A stretch of DNA of 64,000 bases. Origin: Alteromonadaceae bacterium Bs31. Lineage in GTDB: Bacteria > Pseudomonadota > Gammaproteobacteria > Pseudomonadales > Cellvibrionaceae. Positions 47,911-57,636 of the stretch are shown piece after piece; position 1 is the stretch's first letter; each line of letters opens with the position of its first letter. The position numbers and the translations under genes are program-made. The notes under the pieces are model-generated. The model did not search any database. It was not told the DNA's origin and saw only the letters and a list, made by a program, of their open reading frames with translations. The DNA is taken from assembly GCA_900177435.1 (NCBI GenBank), contig FXAI01000004.1, positions 248,001 through 312,000 of the forward strand, given 5' to 3'.

Positions 47911-49709
47911 TTCTTTAAATAGTTGTCTTTGTTTTTAAGTTTTACAAGCACGCGTGAAAACGAATTAATCGAGCAGTAAGCCGAAAAAAAGTGTTCCAAA
48001 ACACTTGCATAAAGGTAGTTGCTGCTACCGGTTAGCATAATGCCATCCAGTGTGATCTCTATTTCTATTCCTCTGCACATAGTGGTATGCCCGTTAATAG
48101 GCAGTGGCGCACTAATGGCGCGAGTGTCTACCGAAATAATTGACTCGATTAGACCGCGTGTTACAGAGGTTTCTTTGAAATCATATAAACGTAGAATTTC
48201 TTTCAGGGCTTCACATGCGTCGTCTCCACCTGTTAACGACAAGTGGTTTAATTTTAGATGTGATAGCAAACGCCAGCGAGCCCGGTTTCGCAAGGGTGCT
48301 CTTACGCTGTTGCTGGGTTTGGTTAAACAGTGTATTCGGCTGCAGGGTGGTGCACTGTTCGAGCATTGTAGCTTTGGTTGCTCTGTGTTGTAAGGCAGTT
48401 TGCTCGGTAAGTCGCGGTTGCTACATTTCGACTCGATGGAAATAGTGCGGTCGTGAGGAATATTTGGGTTGAACTCAAGGTCCACCAAACTGACAAATAC
48501 ATCGGTGCCTTCGTCGCGTTCGCCATAACCCAGTTTCGCGGGCCTGCGTGCCGCGTACCAATAGGCGTGTTCACTGGAATTCTGGTGTTGATGTTTTAGG
48601 CCGTAAAAGGCTTGAAATTCAGTTTTTTCACCGGCAGAGGTGGAAGCGGTTACTTTATCTACACTATATACTTCATAACCGATGGGCCTGCGTGAATCCG
48701 GAATTATTTGATACTCGCTGCGGGTGTGGTCCAGTTTAATAGGGTCTGCTCGGTGCTCAAATAAATTGACAACCGGGCTTGCGCCAAGCACAAAGTTGTC
48801 TGCATTGATGTTGTGTTCAAGCTCTATATTCGTGTCGTTAAGATAAATATAAAGCTCCAAGTTTGAGTTTGTATCTGCCGGTATTTTATCTGCTAGACCA
48901 CAAATATCCACAAACATAAATTTCTCGGGGAAAACAAAGTATTCTGTTAGCAGTCGATAGCCGAGAAAAGAATTGGCGGGGTAGGGCAGCATGCCCTCCT
49001 CATTAGAGAAGCCCACTTGCTTGATATTGCTGCTGTCGAGAAATACAGGCTGAGAATCATCCTCACTGCGCGCCAGAACAATTTTTTTACTTTCCGCCAG
49101 GAGTAAATGATAGAGCGGGTGAATGTGTTGCGGCTGACCCTTGAGATAAAAACGCAGGCGATCCGGTTTCAATTCGGCCAAATTAATATCTTCAGTAAAT
49201 GTGCTCAGGCTGAGCTTCAATACGCTGGCACAGTGACTCATTTGTGCCGCACCTGGGGTTACAAACGGGCGGCCGATCAGGCTGGCTTCGCTTACCTCCA
49301 AGGGTAATAAGTCCACATCATAACTGGTGGTAAAGCGGCAGTTTTCACCCTGAAAATATTCAGTTTCAACTTCCGTGCCTTTGGGCAATTTGTAGAGCCC
49401 GTCGAGCTGTTCTTTGTCTGCAACGAACTGCACAATAGACATGGAGGGAATGGGGCGCTGAAAATGCGGGAACAGCACATTCAGCATGGCATCGCTAAGT
49501 TCGGGAAAGTCGTCGTCCAGCTTGTGTTGAATGCGTGCATTGAGATAGGCAAAGCCTTCAAGCATGCGCGATACATGTGGATCTTCGACGGTTTCGGCAC
49601 CTATGCCAAGTCGACCTGCTACCTTGGGGTTTTCTTTTGAGAACTCAGCACCCATCTGGCGAATAAACGCCAGTTCTTTTTCGTAATACGGAAGCAATTC
49701 ATCAGACAT
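47874..49709 (-). CDS. tssF: T6SS baseplate protein TssF
   Basis: A 611-residue TssF (VasA/ImpG). It begins SDELLPYYEKELAFIRQMGAEF and has RMLEGFAYLNARIQHKLDDDFPE, SNRDLPSKLPY, LLSHLKLNHLSL and the closing CPPRAGEKILL, all expected for the family. The end is complete in spite of the tssG overlap. Its start overlaps the tssE end by 8 bp. Part of the wedge complex that surrounds the VgrG hub. Confidence 0.96.
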   Translation of the reverse strand: MSDELLPYYEKELAFIRQMGAEFSKENPKVAGRLGIGAETVEDPHVSRMLEGFAYLNARIQHKLDDDFPELSDAMLNVLFPHFQRPIPSMSIVQFVADKEQLDGLYKLPKGTEVETEYFQGENCRFTTSYDVDLLPLEVSEASLIGRPFVTPGAAQMSHCASVLKLSLSTFTEDINLAELKPDRLRFYLKGQPQHIHPLYHLLLAESKKIVLARSEDDSQPVFLDSSNIKQVGFSNEEGMLPYPANSFLGYRLLTEYFVFPEKFMFVDICGLADKIPADTNSNLELYIYLNDTNIELEHNINADNFVLGASPVVNLFEHRADPIKLDHTRSEYQIIPDSRRPIGYEVYSVDKVTASTSAGEKTEFQAFYGLKHQHQNSSEHAYWYAARRPAKLGYGERDEGTDVFVSLVDLEFNPNIPHDRTISIESKCSNRDLPSKLPYNTEQPKLQCSNSAPPCSRIHCLTKPSNSVRAPLRNRARWRLLSHLKLNHLSLTGGDDACEALKEILRLYDFKETSVTRGLIESIISVDTRAISAPLPINGHTTMCRGIEIEITLDGIMLTGSSNYLYASVLEHFFSAYCSINSFSRVLVKLKNKDNYLKKCPPRAGEKILL

Positions 49710-50199
49710 GGCTGGACTCCTCTACGTTAACTGAGCGCGAAATGGGCTCAAGTATCGAGTCAAAAACCACCACTTCTGGAGCGGGGTCTGCGTAGATAGT
49801 TGCATCAATACGAAAACGCAGTGTTCTGTCATTGCTGTCTTTATTGTCCTGGTAGCTTACATTTACAGTTTTAAATCGGGGCTCGTAAGCGCGTAGCAAA
49901 TGTTCAAGGTTTCGCGTAAAGGCTTTGCGTTTTTCTAGGTCCGTTATATTTACCGTGGCCAAGTCCGCCAAGCCGTAATTTAATATCGAAATATTTTGCT
50001 GTTCAAACTCTTCTGGCGGTGAAATTATTCGGTAACGGGTATTTAGTAAGCACTCCAAATCGCGCTTAACACTGTTTCGCATTTCTTTTAATTGTTGATG
50101 CTTGCTTTTTTCGGCCTCGTGCTGATTCTTTGGGTCGAGGTCGATTAATCGATCCAGAACCGAGGGGCGCAGTTTTTTTTTCTTGTCAACGCGAGCCAT
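49702..50199 (-). CDS. tssE: T6SS baseplate protein TssE (gp25-like)
   Basis: A 165-residue TssE (ImpF), homologous to T4 gp25. LRPSVLDRLIDLDP near the start, VKRDLECLLNTRYR, SILNYGLADLATVNI and FRIDATIYADPAPEVVVFDS are conserved. It initiates sheath assembly on the baseplate. Its start overlaps the stop of the second TssC-like gene as TAATG, and its end overlaps tssF. Confidence 0.94.
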   Translation of the reverse strand: MARVDKKKKLRPSVLDRLIDLDPKNQHEAEKSKHQQLKEMRNSVKRDLECLLNTRYRIISPPEEFEQQNISILNYGLADLATVNITDLEKRKAFTRNLEHLLRAYEPRFKTVNVSYQDNKDSNDRTLRFRIDATIYADPAPEVVVFDSILEPISRSVNVEESSHV

Positions 50200-51740
50200 T
50201 ATTTCTGTTGTACCAATTCAGTCACAAGTTCCAATTCTGACACCATCTGATCAACCTGATAGTGAGGCACCAGTTTTATAACGCACAAATATTGCCCTGG
50301 TTTTTCCGGGTGTTCTTTCACTGTAACATCCGCTTCTCTGAGAGGGTAGCGTGCTTGTTGCTCCCATTCGAGGTCATGCCGGCCAGTGGTGTATTTTATC
50401 AGCCATTTGCGCAAGAAATCTTGGCATTCTTCAGCAGAAAGAAAAGAGCCAATCTTGTCGCGGATCATGATTTTTATGTAGTGAGCCACTCTTGATGCAC
50501 AAAGTATGTGCTGAAGCATGGTAGAGAGCTTTGCGTTGGCATCTGTGGCGCTGTTTTTCGTTTTTACCGATTTCTGTACAGATTGGTTGCTGTAAAAGGC
50601 GGAAAAGGGTGTGTTGTAACAGTGGCACAGCGGTACCAGGCCTAATTCGCTGATTTCTCGCTCAAGGCTATCAGTAATAAGAATGTCGGTGGGTGGCTTA
50701 TAGGCAATTTCGTTGCTGTCGGTTTCGAAGCTGTCGATAGGCAGAGTAGTCACCAGCCCTCCGCCAAGGATATCCCGTGGAACCCCCCGTATGTGCCCAA
50801 ACCAGCCGACATTGGCAAACTCCCGTACCAAAATACCGCCGAACGCGTAGGCTGCGTTACCCCACAGGTATCCTGCGCCGTTCTCATCTTCTGAGTGTTC
50901 ACAAAAATGCAGGCCTTTAAACGTCCCCGGTGACTTTGCGTAAGGGGTACGCATTAAAATTTTAGGTAGCGTCAGGCCTAGAAAGCGAGCTTCAGGTTTG
51001 TCTCTCAGTCTTCGCCATTTTATATATTCGGGCTGGTTAAAAATTTCACCAAGTTTCAAACCTGTGCCCAGCTGAGAATAACTATCCAGGCCAAACAGTT
51101 GAACGGCTGCTGCAGCAATAAAAGGGGAGAAGGCTGCAGCGGCAATATCAGCCAAACCCTCAAGCGTGGCTATGTCATCGCTAGGATGAGTAGCACTGGG
51201 CTTGTGGGTAATTTCGTAATCTCCAATCAGCACGCCATATGGCTCTCCACCTGGAGAGCCATATTCTTCACTGTATATTTTGTTGTATAGCTGGCTTTGG
51301 TCGAAATCCAATGCCCTTTCAATATCTCGCGAAACTTCGGGCCAGCTAATATCGAGTACTTTGATTTTAATATTCCTGGTACCTTCGGCCTGAATGACCA
51401 GATACCAGAGGCCGCGCCAGGAGGCTTCGAGTTTTTGTAATTTGCGGTGCCTTAAGATGGCATTTAGCTGCTCATTAATACGCTGGTCTATTTCAGCGAT
51501 AGCCCTGTCAATACTGGTGCGTATATCGTCGGTATCGTTCAGTTGCTTGAGCGGTGTGTATTCCTTGAGCCAGTAAACAAGCGCTTTTTTGCTGTCTTTC
51601 TCTTTAAGAAAATCACCCAGGGAGGTGAGATAGGCTGCTCGTGAACAAAGTGCATCCAAGCCAATTTGTGCGTTGCCCAATTGTGGATTTTGAGGGTTTT
51701 GATTTGAAGAGCTGGTTGGCACGGATATCAATCCTGGCAA
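50199..51740 (-). CDS. Second TssC-like protein (ImpD type)
   Basis: A 513-residue paralogue of TssC. It keeps EASWRGLWYLV, FDQSQLYNKIYSEEYGSPGGEPYGVLIGDYE, RFLGLTLPKILMRTPY and SRVAHYIKIMIRDKIGSF, but differs widely elsewhere and has a longer, unlike N-terminus. It corresponds in place to ImpD of the imp clusters, a TssC-family protein distinct from the sheath subunit. The start is uncertain: TTG at 51740 has no ribosome site, while GTG at 51722 has AGGA about 9 nt upstream. A terminator-like hairpin separates it from tssC. Confidence 0.88.
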   Translation of the reverse strand: MPGLISVPTSSSNQNPQNPQLGNAQIGLDALCSRAAYLTSLGDFLKEKDSKKALVYWLKEYTPLKQLNDTDDIRTSIDRAIAEIDQRINEQLNAILRHRKLQKLEASWRGLWYLVIQAEGTRNIKIKVLDISWPEVSRDIERALDFDQSQLYNKIYSEEYGSPGGEPYGVLIGDYEITHKPSATHPSDDIATLEGLADIAAAAFSPFIAAAAVQLFGLDSYSQLGTGLKLGEIFNQPEYIKWRRLRDKPEARFLGLTLPKILMRTPYAKSPGTFKGLHFCEHSEDENGAGYLWGNAAYAFGGILVREFANVGWFGHIRGVPRDILGGGLVTTLPIDSFETDSNEIAYKPPTDILITDSLEREISELGLVPLCHCYNTPFSAFYSNQSVQKSVKTKNSATDANAKLSTMLQHILCASRVAHYIKIMIRDKIGSFLSAEECQDFLRKWLIKYTTGRHDLEWEQQARYPLREADVTVKEHPEKPGQYLCVIKLVPHYQVDQMVSELELVTELVQQK

Positions 51741-51746
51741 TATAAA

Positions 51747-51773
51747 ATCGAGAGGCCTGGCTGGCCTCTCGAT
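51747..51773 (-). terminator. Terminator-like hairpin between tssC and tssC2
   Basis: On the minus strand ATCGAGAGGCC and GGCCTCTCGAT, an 11-bp perfect stem, enclose a 5-nt loop and are followed by TTTTATATT. Since tssC2, tssE, tssF, tssG and tssH lie downstream without another clear promoter, it probably works as a partial terminator that lowers their expression relative to tssB and tssC. Confidence 0.8.
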
Positions 51774-51781
51774 CTACAGGA

Positions 51782-53275
51782 TTAACCCGCTTTGGGAATA
51801 TTAGCAACGAGTCGCAGTGAGGCAGTAAGTTCTTCCATTTGCAACCAGGGGCGCAAATAGGCAACTGCGTTAAACACGCCAGGCTGCCCGGGAACTTCTT
51901 TCACTTGAACGCTTGCTTCAGCGAGAGGGTATTTTGCTTTCATTTCTGCACTGGCACCGGGTGTACCGTTAACATACTGGCTCAGCCAGTTGTTAAGCCA
52001 GCGCTCTGCTTCTTCTGCTTCCATGAATGAGCCAATTTTGTCTCGGGCCATTACTTTTAGGAAGTGAGCAATGCGCGAGGTGGCCATGATGTAGGGCAGT
52101 CGTGCAGAAATAGCTGCGTTTGCAGAAGCGTCCGGGTCGTCGAACTTCTTGGCTTTCTGCGAGGTTTGTGCGCCAAAAAATACCGCGTAATCGGTATTTT
52201 TATAGTGACACAAGGGTAAAAAGCCAAGCTTGCTCAGTTCTGCTTCTCGTCGGTCAGTAATGCCTATTTCGGTAGGGCATTTTTGATCCGTATCACCGTC
52301 GTCACTCATAAATACGTGACTGGGTAAGCCTTCAACTTTACCGCCGCCTTCAGCACCACGAATGCTGGTGCACCAGCCGTACTGAGAGAAAGCCTTTGAA
52401 AGAGTTGCACCCAGGGTGTATGCGGCGTTCATCCAGCAATAGGTATCGTGCTCGCTTTCCAGGTGTTTGCCATCTGCGGTCACGTTGGCTTCTTCGAAAT
52501 TAAACTCTTCAACCGGCTTGGTGGCCTGGCCGTATGGCAGGCGTGCCAAGGTGCGAGGCATGGTGAGAGTTACGAAGCGTGAATCTTCGCTTTCACGGAA
52601 ACTGCGCCATTGAATATATTCTGCAGATTCAAAAATCTTTTCCAGATCGCGAGGCTTAGAAAGCTCAGTAAAGGACTCAAACCCGAACATTTCCGGTGCT
52701 GTTGCGGAAAGGAAGGGGCAGAAGCCCGCTGCTGCCACGTTAGACATTTTGGTTAGCAAGGAAATGTCGTCCGGGTGAGCGGAGAACTCGTAGTCGCCCA
52801 CAAGTGCAGCGTAGGGTTCACCACCAGCGGTGCCGAATTCGCTTTCGTAAATCTTTTTAAAGATTTGGCTCTGGTCGAATTCAACTGCTTTTTCCAGGTC
52901 ACGAGTCAGTTCTTTTTTGCTGACATTCATAACACGAAGTTTCAGAGAAGAACCTGTTTCAGAGTTCATCACCAAATATTGGAGGCCGCGCCAGCTGCCT
53001 TCCAGCTTCTGGAATTTCTCGTTGTGCATAATGGCCGCCAGCTGATCAGACATGGCTTTGTCGATAGCAGCAATAGCAGCATTAATAGTAACGTTGAGGT
53101 TTTTATCCCATTTAACCGTGCCCTTGGTGGCCTCAGCGGTTAGGGTTTTTAACAGCTCCTCAGTTTCATCACGCGGAGTTTGACGAGTGGCTGTAATGGC
53201 CTGCTCAAGAAAACCAAGGTCTTTTTCTTCCGTCGAGGCTTCCTGGCCTTCTAACTGTTCTTCTTTATTCGCCAT
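51782..53275 (-). CDS. tssC: T6SS contractile sheath large subunit TssC
   Basis: A 497-residue TssC (VipB/ImpC) when started at the ATG at 53275, preceded by GGAG at 8 nt; an ATG at 53296 lies further inside tssB. It has [65 protein letters not shown] and the C-terminal [26 protein letters not shown]. With TssB it forms the contractile sheath. Its start overlaps the tssB end by 11 bp. A strong hairpin follows its stop. Confidence 0.97.
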   Translation of the reverse strand: MANKEEQLEGQEASTEEKDLGFLEQAITATRQTPRDETEELLKTLTAEATKGTVKWDKNLNVTINAAIAAIDKAMSDQLAAIMHNEKFQKLEGSWRGLQYLVMNSETGSSLKLRVMNVSKKELTRDLEKAVEFDQSQIFKKIYESEFGTAGGEPYAALVGDYEFSAHPDDISLLTKMSNVAAAGFCPFLSATAPEMFGFESFTELSKPRDLEKIFESAEYIQWRSFRESEDSRFVTLTMPRTLARLPYGQATKPVEEFNFEEANVTADGKHLESEHDTYCWMNAAYTLGATLSKAFSQYGWCTSIRGAEGGGKVEGLPSHVFMSDDGDTDQKCPTEIGITDRREAELSKLGFLPLCHYKNTDYAVFFGAQTSQKAKKFDDPDASANAAISARLPYIMATSRIAHFLKVMARDKIGSFMEAEEAERWLNNWLSQYVNGTPGASAEMKAKYPLAEASVQVKEVPGQPGVFNAVAYLRPWLQMEELTASLRLVANIPKAG

Positions 53276-53786
53276 CTTTGTCTCCTGACTCATCACTACC
53301 TAATTCGCTGGACAGGCTGCTAAGGGAGTCGGTATTGCTAAGCACTTCTTCAAGAATATTTTCAAGCTCTTCGGAGCGGTCAGCTTTGGTGAGCAAGTCT
53401 CGCAGTTTGTTGCGAGTTTCCATCAATTTCTTGAGAGGCTCTACTTGATGCACAAGCTTCTGTGGTTCGAAATCTTCCATACTGTTGAAGCTAAGGTTGA
53501 CGGACATTTCGCTGCCATCACCGTCCAGGGTGTTGTCCACTTTCATGTTTGCCTGGGGGTTTACCTTAGTCATCATTTCATTGAAGTTATCGCGATCCAC
53601 TTGAGCGAATTTGCGATCTTTCAAGGCTTTTTTGGTGTCGGTGTTATCACCGGAGTAGTCACCCATAACACCCATCACGAAGGGGATTTCTTTCTCTTCG
53701 CTGGCACCGTTTGTTTCAAGGTCGTACGTAATGTGGACCCGTGGTTTCCTTACTCTACCTAGTTTATCTTGCATGCTTTCGGACAT
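53265..53786 (-). CDS. tssB: T6SS contractile sheath small subunit TssB
   Basis: A 173-residue TssB (VipA/ImpB). [16 protein letters not shown] near the start, [13 protein letters not shown]-like [24 protein letters not shown] and [19 protein letters not shown] are conserved. The acidic tail after residue 150 is typical. It forms the sheath heterodimer with TssC, and ClpV recognises the TssC N-terminus in this complex. Preceded by GGAGG and 29 bp after tssA. Confidence 0.97.
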   Translation of the reverse strand: MSESMQDKLGRVRKPRVHITYDLETNGASEEKEIPFVMGVMGDYSGDNTDTKKALKDRKFAQVDRDNFNEMMTKVNPQANMKVDNTLDGDGSEMSVNLSFNSMEDFEPQKLVHQVEPLKKLMETRNKLRDLLTKADRSEELENILEEVLSNTDSLSSLSSELGSDESGDKDGE

Positions 53787-53815
53787 AGTTCTCCAACCTC
53801 CGGCTTGTGGTGTTG

Positions 53816-54925
53816 TTATTCTTCGTCAGATATTACACCGGTTAATTCGCTGTAATGATTCCGAGAAGATGAATCGGGAATGAGTTCTTGCATCAATGCT
53901 GTGAGAGGCATATTGCCCCATTTCACAGCTTTTTCCAGTACGTATGAAACCGGTGAGTGCGGTTCGGTACGTCTAAAAAAATCCGCTATTTCCACCAGTT
54001 GCTTAAACGCGTCTTCGCGGTTAGCAACCGGGCCTTGCACTCGCTTGGTGCTTTGCTCGCCAGCAGAGTCTGCTTCACCGGGCTGCTCTGCACCGTCTTC
54101 TGCTTCTTCGACTTCCACCGGGAATTTATGCTTGGCGAGGTGGTTAACGGCTCCCAGGCATTCATCCAGTACTTCGATGATCGTGCGCGTAGGGGGAGCA
54201 TCGTAAGCACCGCAATGCTCGTCGAGCATCTGGCCAGTCTTTTTGTATAAAAGGATAGCTTCGTTTAGATCATCTCGCAGATTAATAAAATAATCAGTGC
54301 TGGATTCGGAGACTGCGGTTTCAATATTGCTGATATCAAAACCCAACTTATCTTTTTTGGCGTTGCGCGCTTTCTCGTCTGGCAGTTTTTGCGCCTCAAG
54401 TGCCTGCTGGTATTCCCAGAACGTAAAGGGGCCAACACTGCTGCCTTCGGTGATTTTTGCCTTGCGGATGGGTGCAACGAGCACACCTTCAGCGCCTTCA
54501 CCGTTGAGACCGGCAATACAGGCAACCCGCGTTTCGATACCGTCTTCGTCGGGCATTGGGTAAAGGTTTTCCCAATACGCCTCAATAAGGCCATGGATAA
54601 TGGCAAAACCGTCGCGCAAACCCTGGAAGCCGGAAGAGCGCAGCAATGCCTCTGTGTACCAGCTGGCTATTTCCAGGTCTTTGGAGTAATTGGCGAGGAT
54701 TTCCGGCGCGAGCGTGGTAATGGCTCGCCAGTGCTCGTCAGCTTCGTTTGAGCTGCCGTCGTGAATGCTGTTACGCTCTGCTGCGCGGGCAGCATTTCTG
54801 GCTGCTTTAATATTCTGGTAGGGGGAGGTAGGAGATGGATCCTCGCGAACATCTACCCCGGCGGGGTTGTCTCCGGTAAAGGCTCCAAGCATCAATTCCA
54901 AGTTAACAATATTTTCAGAGGGCAT
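53816..54925 (-). CDS. tssA: T6SS protein TssA (ImpA)
   Basis: A 369-residue TssA when started at the ATG at 54925, with AGGAAAG upstream; the frame goes on to 54964 without support. The ImpA N-terminal domain contains the [13 protein letters not shown] type motif and the signature [17 protein letters not shown] near residue 115. The C-terminal part is the short type. It helps to prime and cap the growing tube and sheath. First gene of the minus-strand tss operon, divergent from tagH. Confidence 0.93.
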   Translation of the reverse strand: MPSENIVNLELMLGAFTGDNPAGVDVREDPSPTSPYQNIKAARNAARAAERNSIHDGSSNEADEHWRAITTLAPEILANYSKDLEIASWYTEALLRSSGFQGLRDGFAIIHGLIEAYWENLYPMPDEDGIETRVACIAGLNGEGAEGVLVAPIRKAKITEGSSVGPFTFWEYQQALEAQKLPDEKARNAKKDKLGFDISNIETAVSESSTDYFINLRDDLNEAILLYKKTGQMLDEHCGAYDAPPTRTIIEVLDECLGAVNHLAKHKFPVEVEEAEDGAEQPGEADSAGEQSTKRVQGPVANREDAFKQLVEIADFFRRTEPHSPVSYVLEKAVKWGNMPLTALMQELIPDSSSRNHYSELTGVISDEE

Positions 54926-55565
54926 TCTCTTTCCTACCGTACCGTACGCAAACATTAGCCGCATCGCTTGCGGTGTGTACCGAAATCCGTTTCTGACAAG
55001 TGGGTTCAGCCCATAACCGTGGAGCAGTACCTCAATTTGCAGGGAACAAACCCGGTGTACATATGCTTATTGTTTTTCCTGTGGCGCATTCTCTATTACT
55101 TCTGTATTTAAAAGCAAGTAATTAGCGGCCTGGGGCGCGATGGAGGGGGATATCGCTACAAATTTTTAAAGTGACAGGCACTGTTGGTGCACTGTCAGTG
55201 AATGATCCGCGCATTTTTGCTGTGTTTAGCCTTGCACGGTATAAACATGTAAAAATGTGCGCCACGTCTCACAAGTGTTCGGTTTTAGTGTTCTGCTTCT
55301 TACTTTAACGAGAAGAATCAAGGTGTTAGTGGTATTTTCGCTTCAGGCTTTTGTTCTTCATGGCGGTGTAGGCGGCTTAATGAATACGCTATAACTTGCT
55401 TTTTTTTAGGGCAATAAGCTCGCGCAGTAAAGTTTATTTTGAACAGCTCAATGGCTGCGAATATACTTGGGCTCCTTGAAGGGCAGCAAAGCTTTAACGC
55501 AAAGCGCAGCTGTAGTGGTAAGTTATAAGAATAATTTCCAGGATTAGGCGATACGGATTAGTTAG
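54926..55565. promoter_or_regulatory. Divergent control region of the two tss operons
   Basis: About 640 bp with no credible gene. A weak plus-strand promoter is possible: TTGCTG (55217-55222), a 17-bp spacer and TATAAA (55240-55245), which would leave a leader of about 320 nt before tagH. No sigma-54 site of the form TGGCAC-N5-TTGC was found on either strand by eye. The length suggests regulator binding, but I cannot name operators. Confidence 0.4.
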
Positions 55566-57116
55566 ATGGTATTAAAAGTAGAAATAACACAGTCGCCAGC
55601 GGGAGCCAATGTTAACCAGTCTTCCCAGACATTTTCTGAACAGGGAGGCTCTATTGGGCGTGGCGAAGATAACACATGGATTCTGCAAGACCCCGACAAG
55701 TTCCTTTCCAGTCGTCACTGCGAGTTGACCAGCGAATCAGGACTGTATTACCTCACAGACACCAGTACCAACGGCACATTTCTGAACGGTGCCGCCGAGC
55801 CCATTGGTCGTGGTAACCGGGTCCCGTTAAACCAGGGCGATGTTTTTGAGCTTGGCGATTATAAATTTTCGGTATCTATGGAAGGGCTTGGTGATCCTTT
55901 CACCAGTGCCCCAGCCGACCCCTTTAGCGTTCCCGCTTCACCTTTCGATGCTCCAGAGCCAGCACCCTTGGCTCCAGCGAACGATTTCTTTAGCAGCGCG
56001 CCAGGCTTGAATGTGGGCTCGCCGCTGGAATCAGCGGAAACCGATCCGCTGGCAGCGCTGGACAAGGTCGCACCGATGCCCGACCCCTTTACCGCGCCTT
56101 CTGACCCCTTTTCCGGAGAGTCTTTGCCTGCAGCAGAGAGCTTTCCTTACGGCCAGAACAGCTTTAATGAGGGCGGCGGTGATCCACTTGCTGCCTCATT
56201 CGAGGCCCCTCGCCCCTCAGCGGCAGGAGCAATTCCAGAAGATTGGGAGGAGGACGAAGACTGGCTAAACGGCGGTGCATCGGAGCGTGCTCCAGTGCAG
56301 CCTCCTGTAGCGCCACCTCCAGCACCAACACCGCGACCGAGGAGGCCAAAAGCTCCGCCACAACAACCATCTTTAAATAGTACCGGGCTAAGCAATACAG
56401 GCTCCTTTGAACTAGAGCCTCGCAGGGATATATCCCAACCTCATGCCGTAACCCCTAAGCGTAAGCCGCGCGCTAGTGCCGCTGCAGCGAGAACGGAGCG
56501 GAGCCCAACCGGGGCGCATGCCAAGCTCGGTAAACTCTTGGTTGAAGCCATGGGTATGGACGCTAAAGCATTGAGCGCAGAAGAGCATATAGAAATCACA
56601 GAGCAGGTGGGCGAATTAATGCCGGTGATTGTGCAAGGCATGATGAATATTCTTCGCTCTCGGGCCAGCATAAAGAATGAGTTCCGCATGAGCGTAACCA
56701 CCATCCAGCCGGTTGAGAATAATCCACTAAAATTTTCTGCCGACACTCAGGAAGCACTGGAAAATATGTTTGTGCGTAAGAGCCGAGCCTACAAAGGGCC
56801 GGTAGAGGCGTTTTCTGAAAGCTTTGATGCAATTGCAGAGCACCAGGTGGCCATTATTGCCGGGATTCGAGCGGCCTTTGAAAGTATGCTGGGTCAGTTT
56901 AACCCGGAGAGCCTTGAGCATCAGTTTGATAAGCATTCAAAAGGTGTCTCTATACCCGGTATGCAGAAGGCGCGTTACTGGGGACAGTATGCAGAGCACT
57001 ACGAGTCTGTTATTGACAACATGGAGCAAAGCTTTCAATCCTTGTTTGGGGATGAGTTTGTGCGGGCCTATGAAGACCAGCTATTTAAGCTGGTCGCAGC
57101 CAGAAATAAAATTTAG
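55566..57116 (+). CDS. tagH: T6SS-associated FHA domain protein TagH
   Basis: A 516-residue protein. An N-terminal FHA domain spans about residues 20-100 (IGRGEDNTWIL, LSSRHCEL, DTSTNGTFLNG), with the serine and asparagine that bind phosphothreonine. A long Pro/Ala-rich disordered linker (about 110-290) follows, then the TagH C-terminal domain (about 310-510: GKLLVEAMGMDAKAL, LMPVIVQGMMNILRSRASIKNEFRMSVTTIQPVENNPLKFS). In other systems FHA proteins bind a phosphorylated partner to switch on secretion. First of the plus-strand membrane-complex operon. Confidence 0.94.
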   Translation: MVLKVEITQSPAGANVNQSSQTFSEQGGSIGRGEDNTWILQDPDKFLSSRHCELTSESGLYYLTDTSTNGTFLNGAAEPIGRGNRVPLNQGDVFELGDYKFSVSMEGLGDPFTSAPADPFSVPASPFDAPEPAPLAPANDFFSSAPGLNVGSPLESAETDPLAALDKVAPMPDPFTAPSDPFSGESLPAAESFPYGQNSFNEGGGDPLAASFEAPRPSAAGAIPEDWEEDEDWLNGGASERAPVQPPVAPPPAPTPRPRRPKAPPQQPSLNSTGLSNTGSFELEPRRDISQPHAVTPKRKPRASAAAARTERSPTGAHAKLGKLLVEAMGMDAKALSAEEHIEITEQVGELMPVIVQGMMNILRSRASIKNEFRMSVTTIQPVENNPLKFSADTQEALENMFVRKSRAYKGPVEAFSESFDAIAEHQVAIIAGIRAAFESMLGQFNPESLEHQFDKHSKGVSIPGMQKARYWGQYAEHYESVIDNMEQSFQSLFGDEFVRAYEDQLFKLVAARNKI

Positions 57117-57135
57117 TAAATAATTGGGGGAGAAA

Positions 57136-57621
57136 ATGAATAAGTGGATCGGCGCATTGGCCGTTGTAGCCTCGTTGTTTTTAGTGGCCTGCGACAGCAT
57201 GGACAGCAAAGTGGGAAGTGTATTAAATCTGGATACAGATTTAAAAATAAAAATTATCGCGGACAACAATATTAACCCCGATGAAAGTGGTAAGCCTTCG
57301 CCAGTATTCGTACGCATGTACGAATTAAAATCTCCTCAACTGTTTGATAAAGCAGATTTTATTAGCCTGTACGAGCAGGACAAAGAGGTGCTGGGCAAAG
57401 ATTTCATATCCAAGCAGGAATTAAAGCGCATTGCTCCGGGTGATCAGCGTCAGGAACAGTTCGTTTTAACCGGCGAAACGCAATATGTAGCCATTTATGC
57501 CGAATTCTTTGATTATGAAAATGCAAAATATAAAGTTGTATTTCCGGTAACCATTAACAATATTTTTCGCAATTCTGTAGAAGTCCGTTTATCGGGAACT
57601 ACAGTTATTTTGGAAAACTAA
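57136..57621 (+). CDS. tssJ: T6SS outer-membrane lipoprotein TssJ
   Basis: A 161-residue lipoprotein started at the ATG at 57136 with GGGGGAG upstream. Lipobox LVAC (Cys20) follows the signal peptide; the mature domain has the transthyretin-like TssJ pattern with INPDESGKPSPVFVRMYELKSPQLFDKADF and the L1-type loop that binds TssM. It anchors the membrane complex to the outer membrane. 19 bp after tagH and 15 bp before tssK. Confidence 0.95.
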   Translation: MNKWIGALAVVASLFLVACDSMDSKVGSVLNLDTDLKIKIIADNNINPDESGKPSPVFVRMYELKSPQLFDKADFISLYEQDKEVLGKDFISKQELKRIAPGDQRQEQFVLTGETQYVAIYAEFFDYENAKYKVVFPVTINNIFRNSVEVRLSGTTVILEN

Positions 57622-57636
57622 TAATACGGAATAATT

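Noticed and set aside
54926-55565. Possible small gene in the gap between tssA and tagH
   Set aside because: No frame with a start, ribosome site and protein-like composition was found; the region reads as control DNA.
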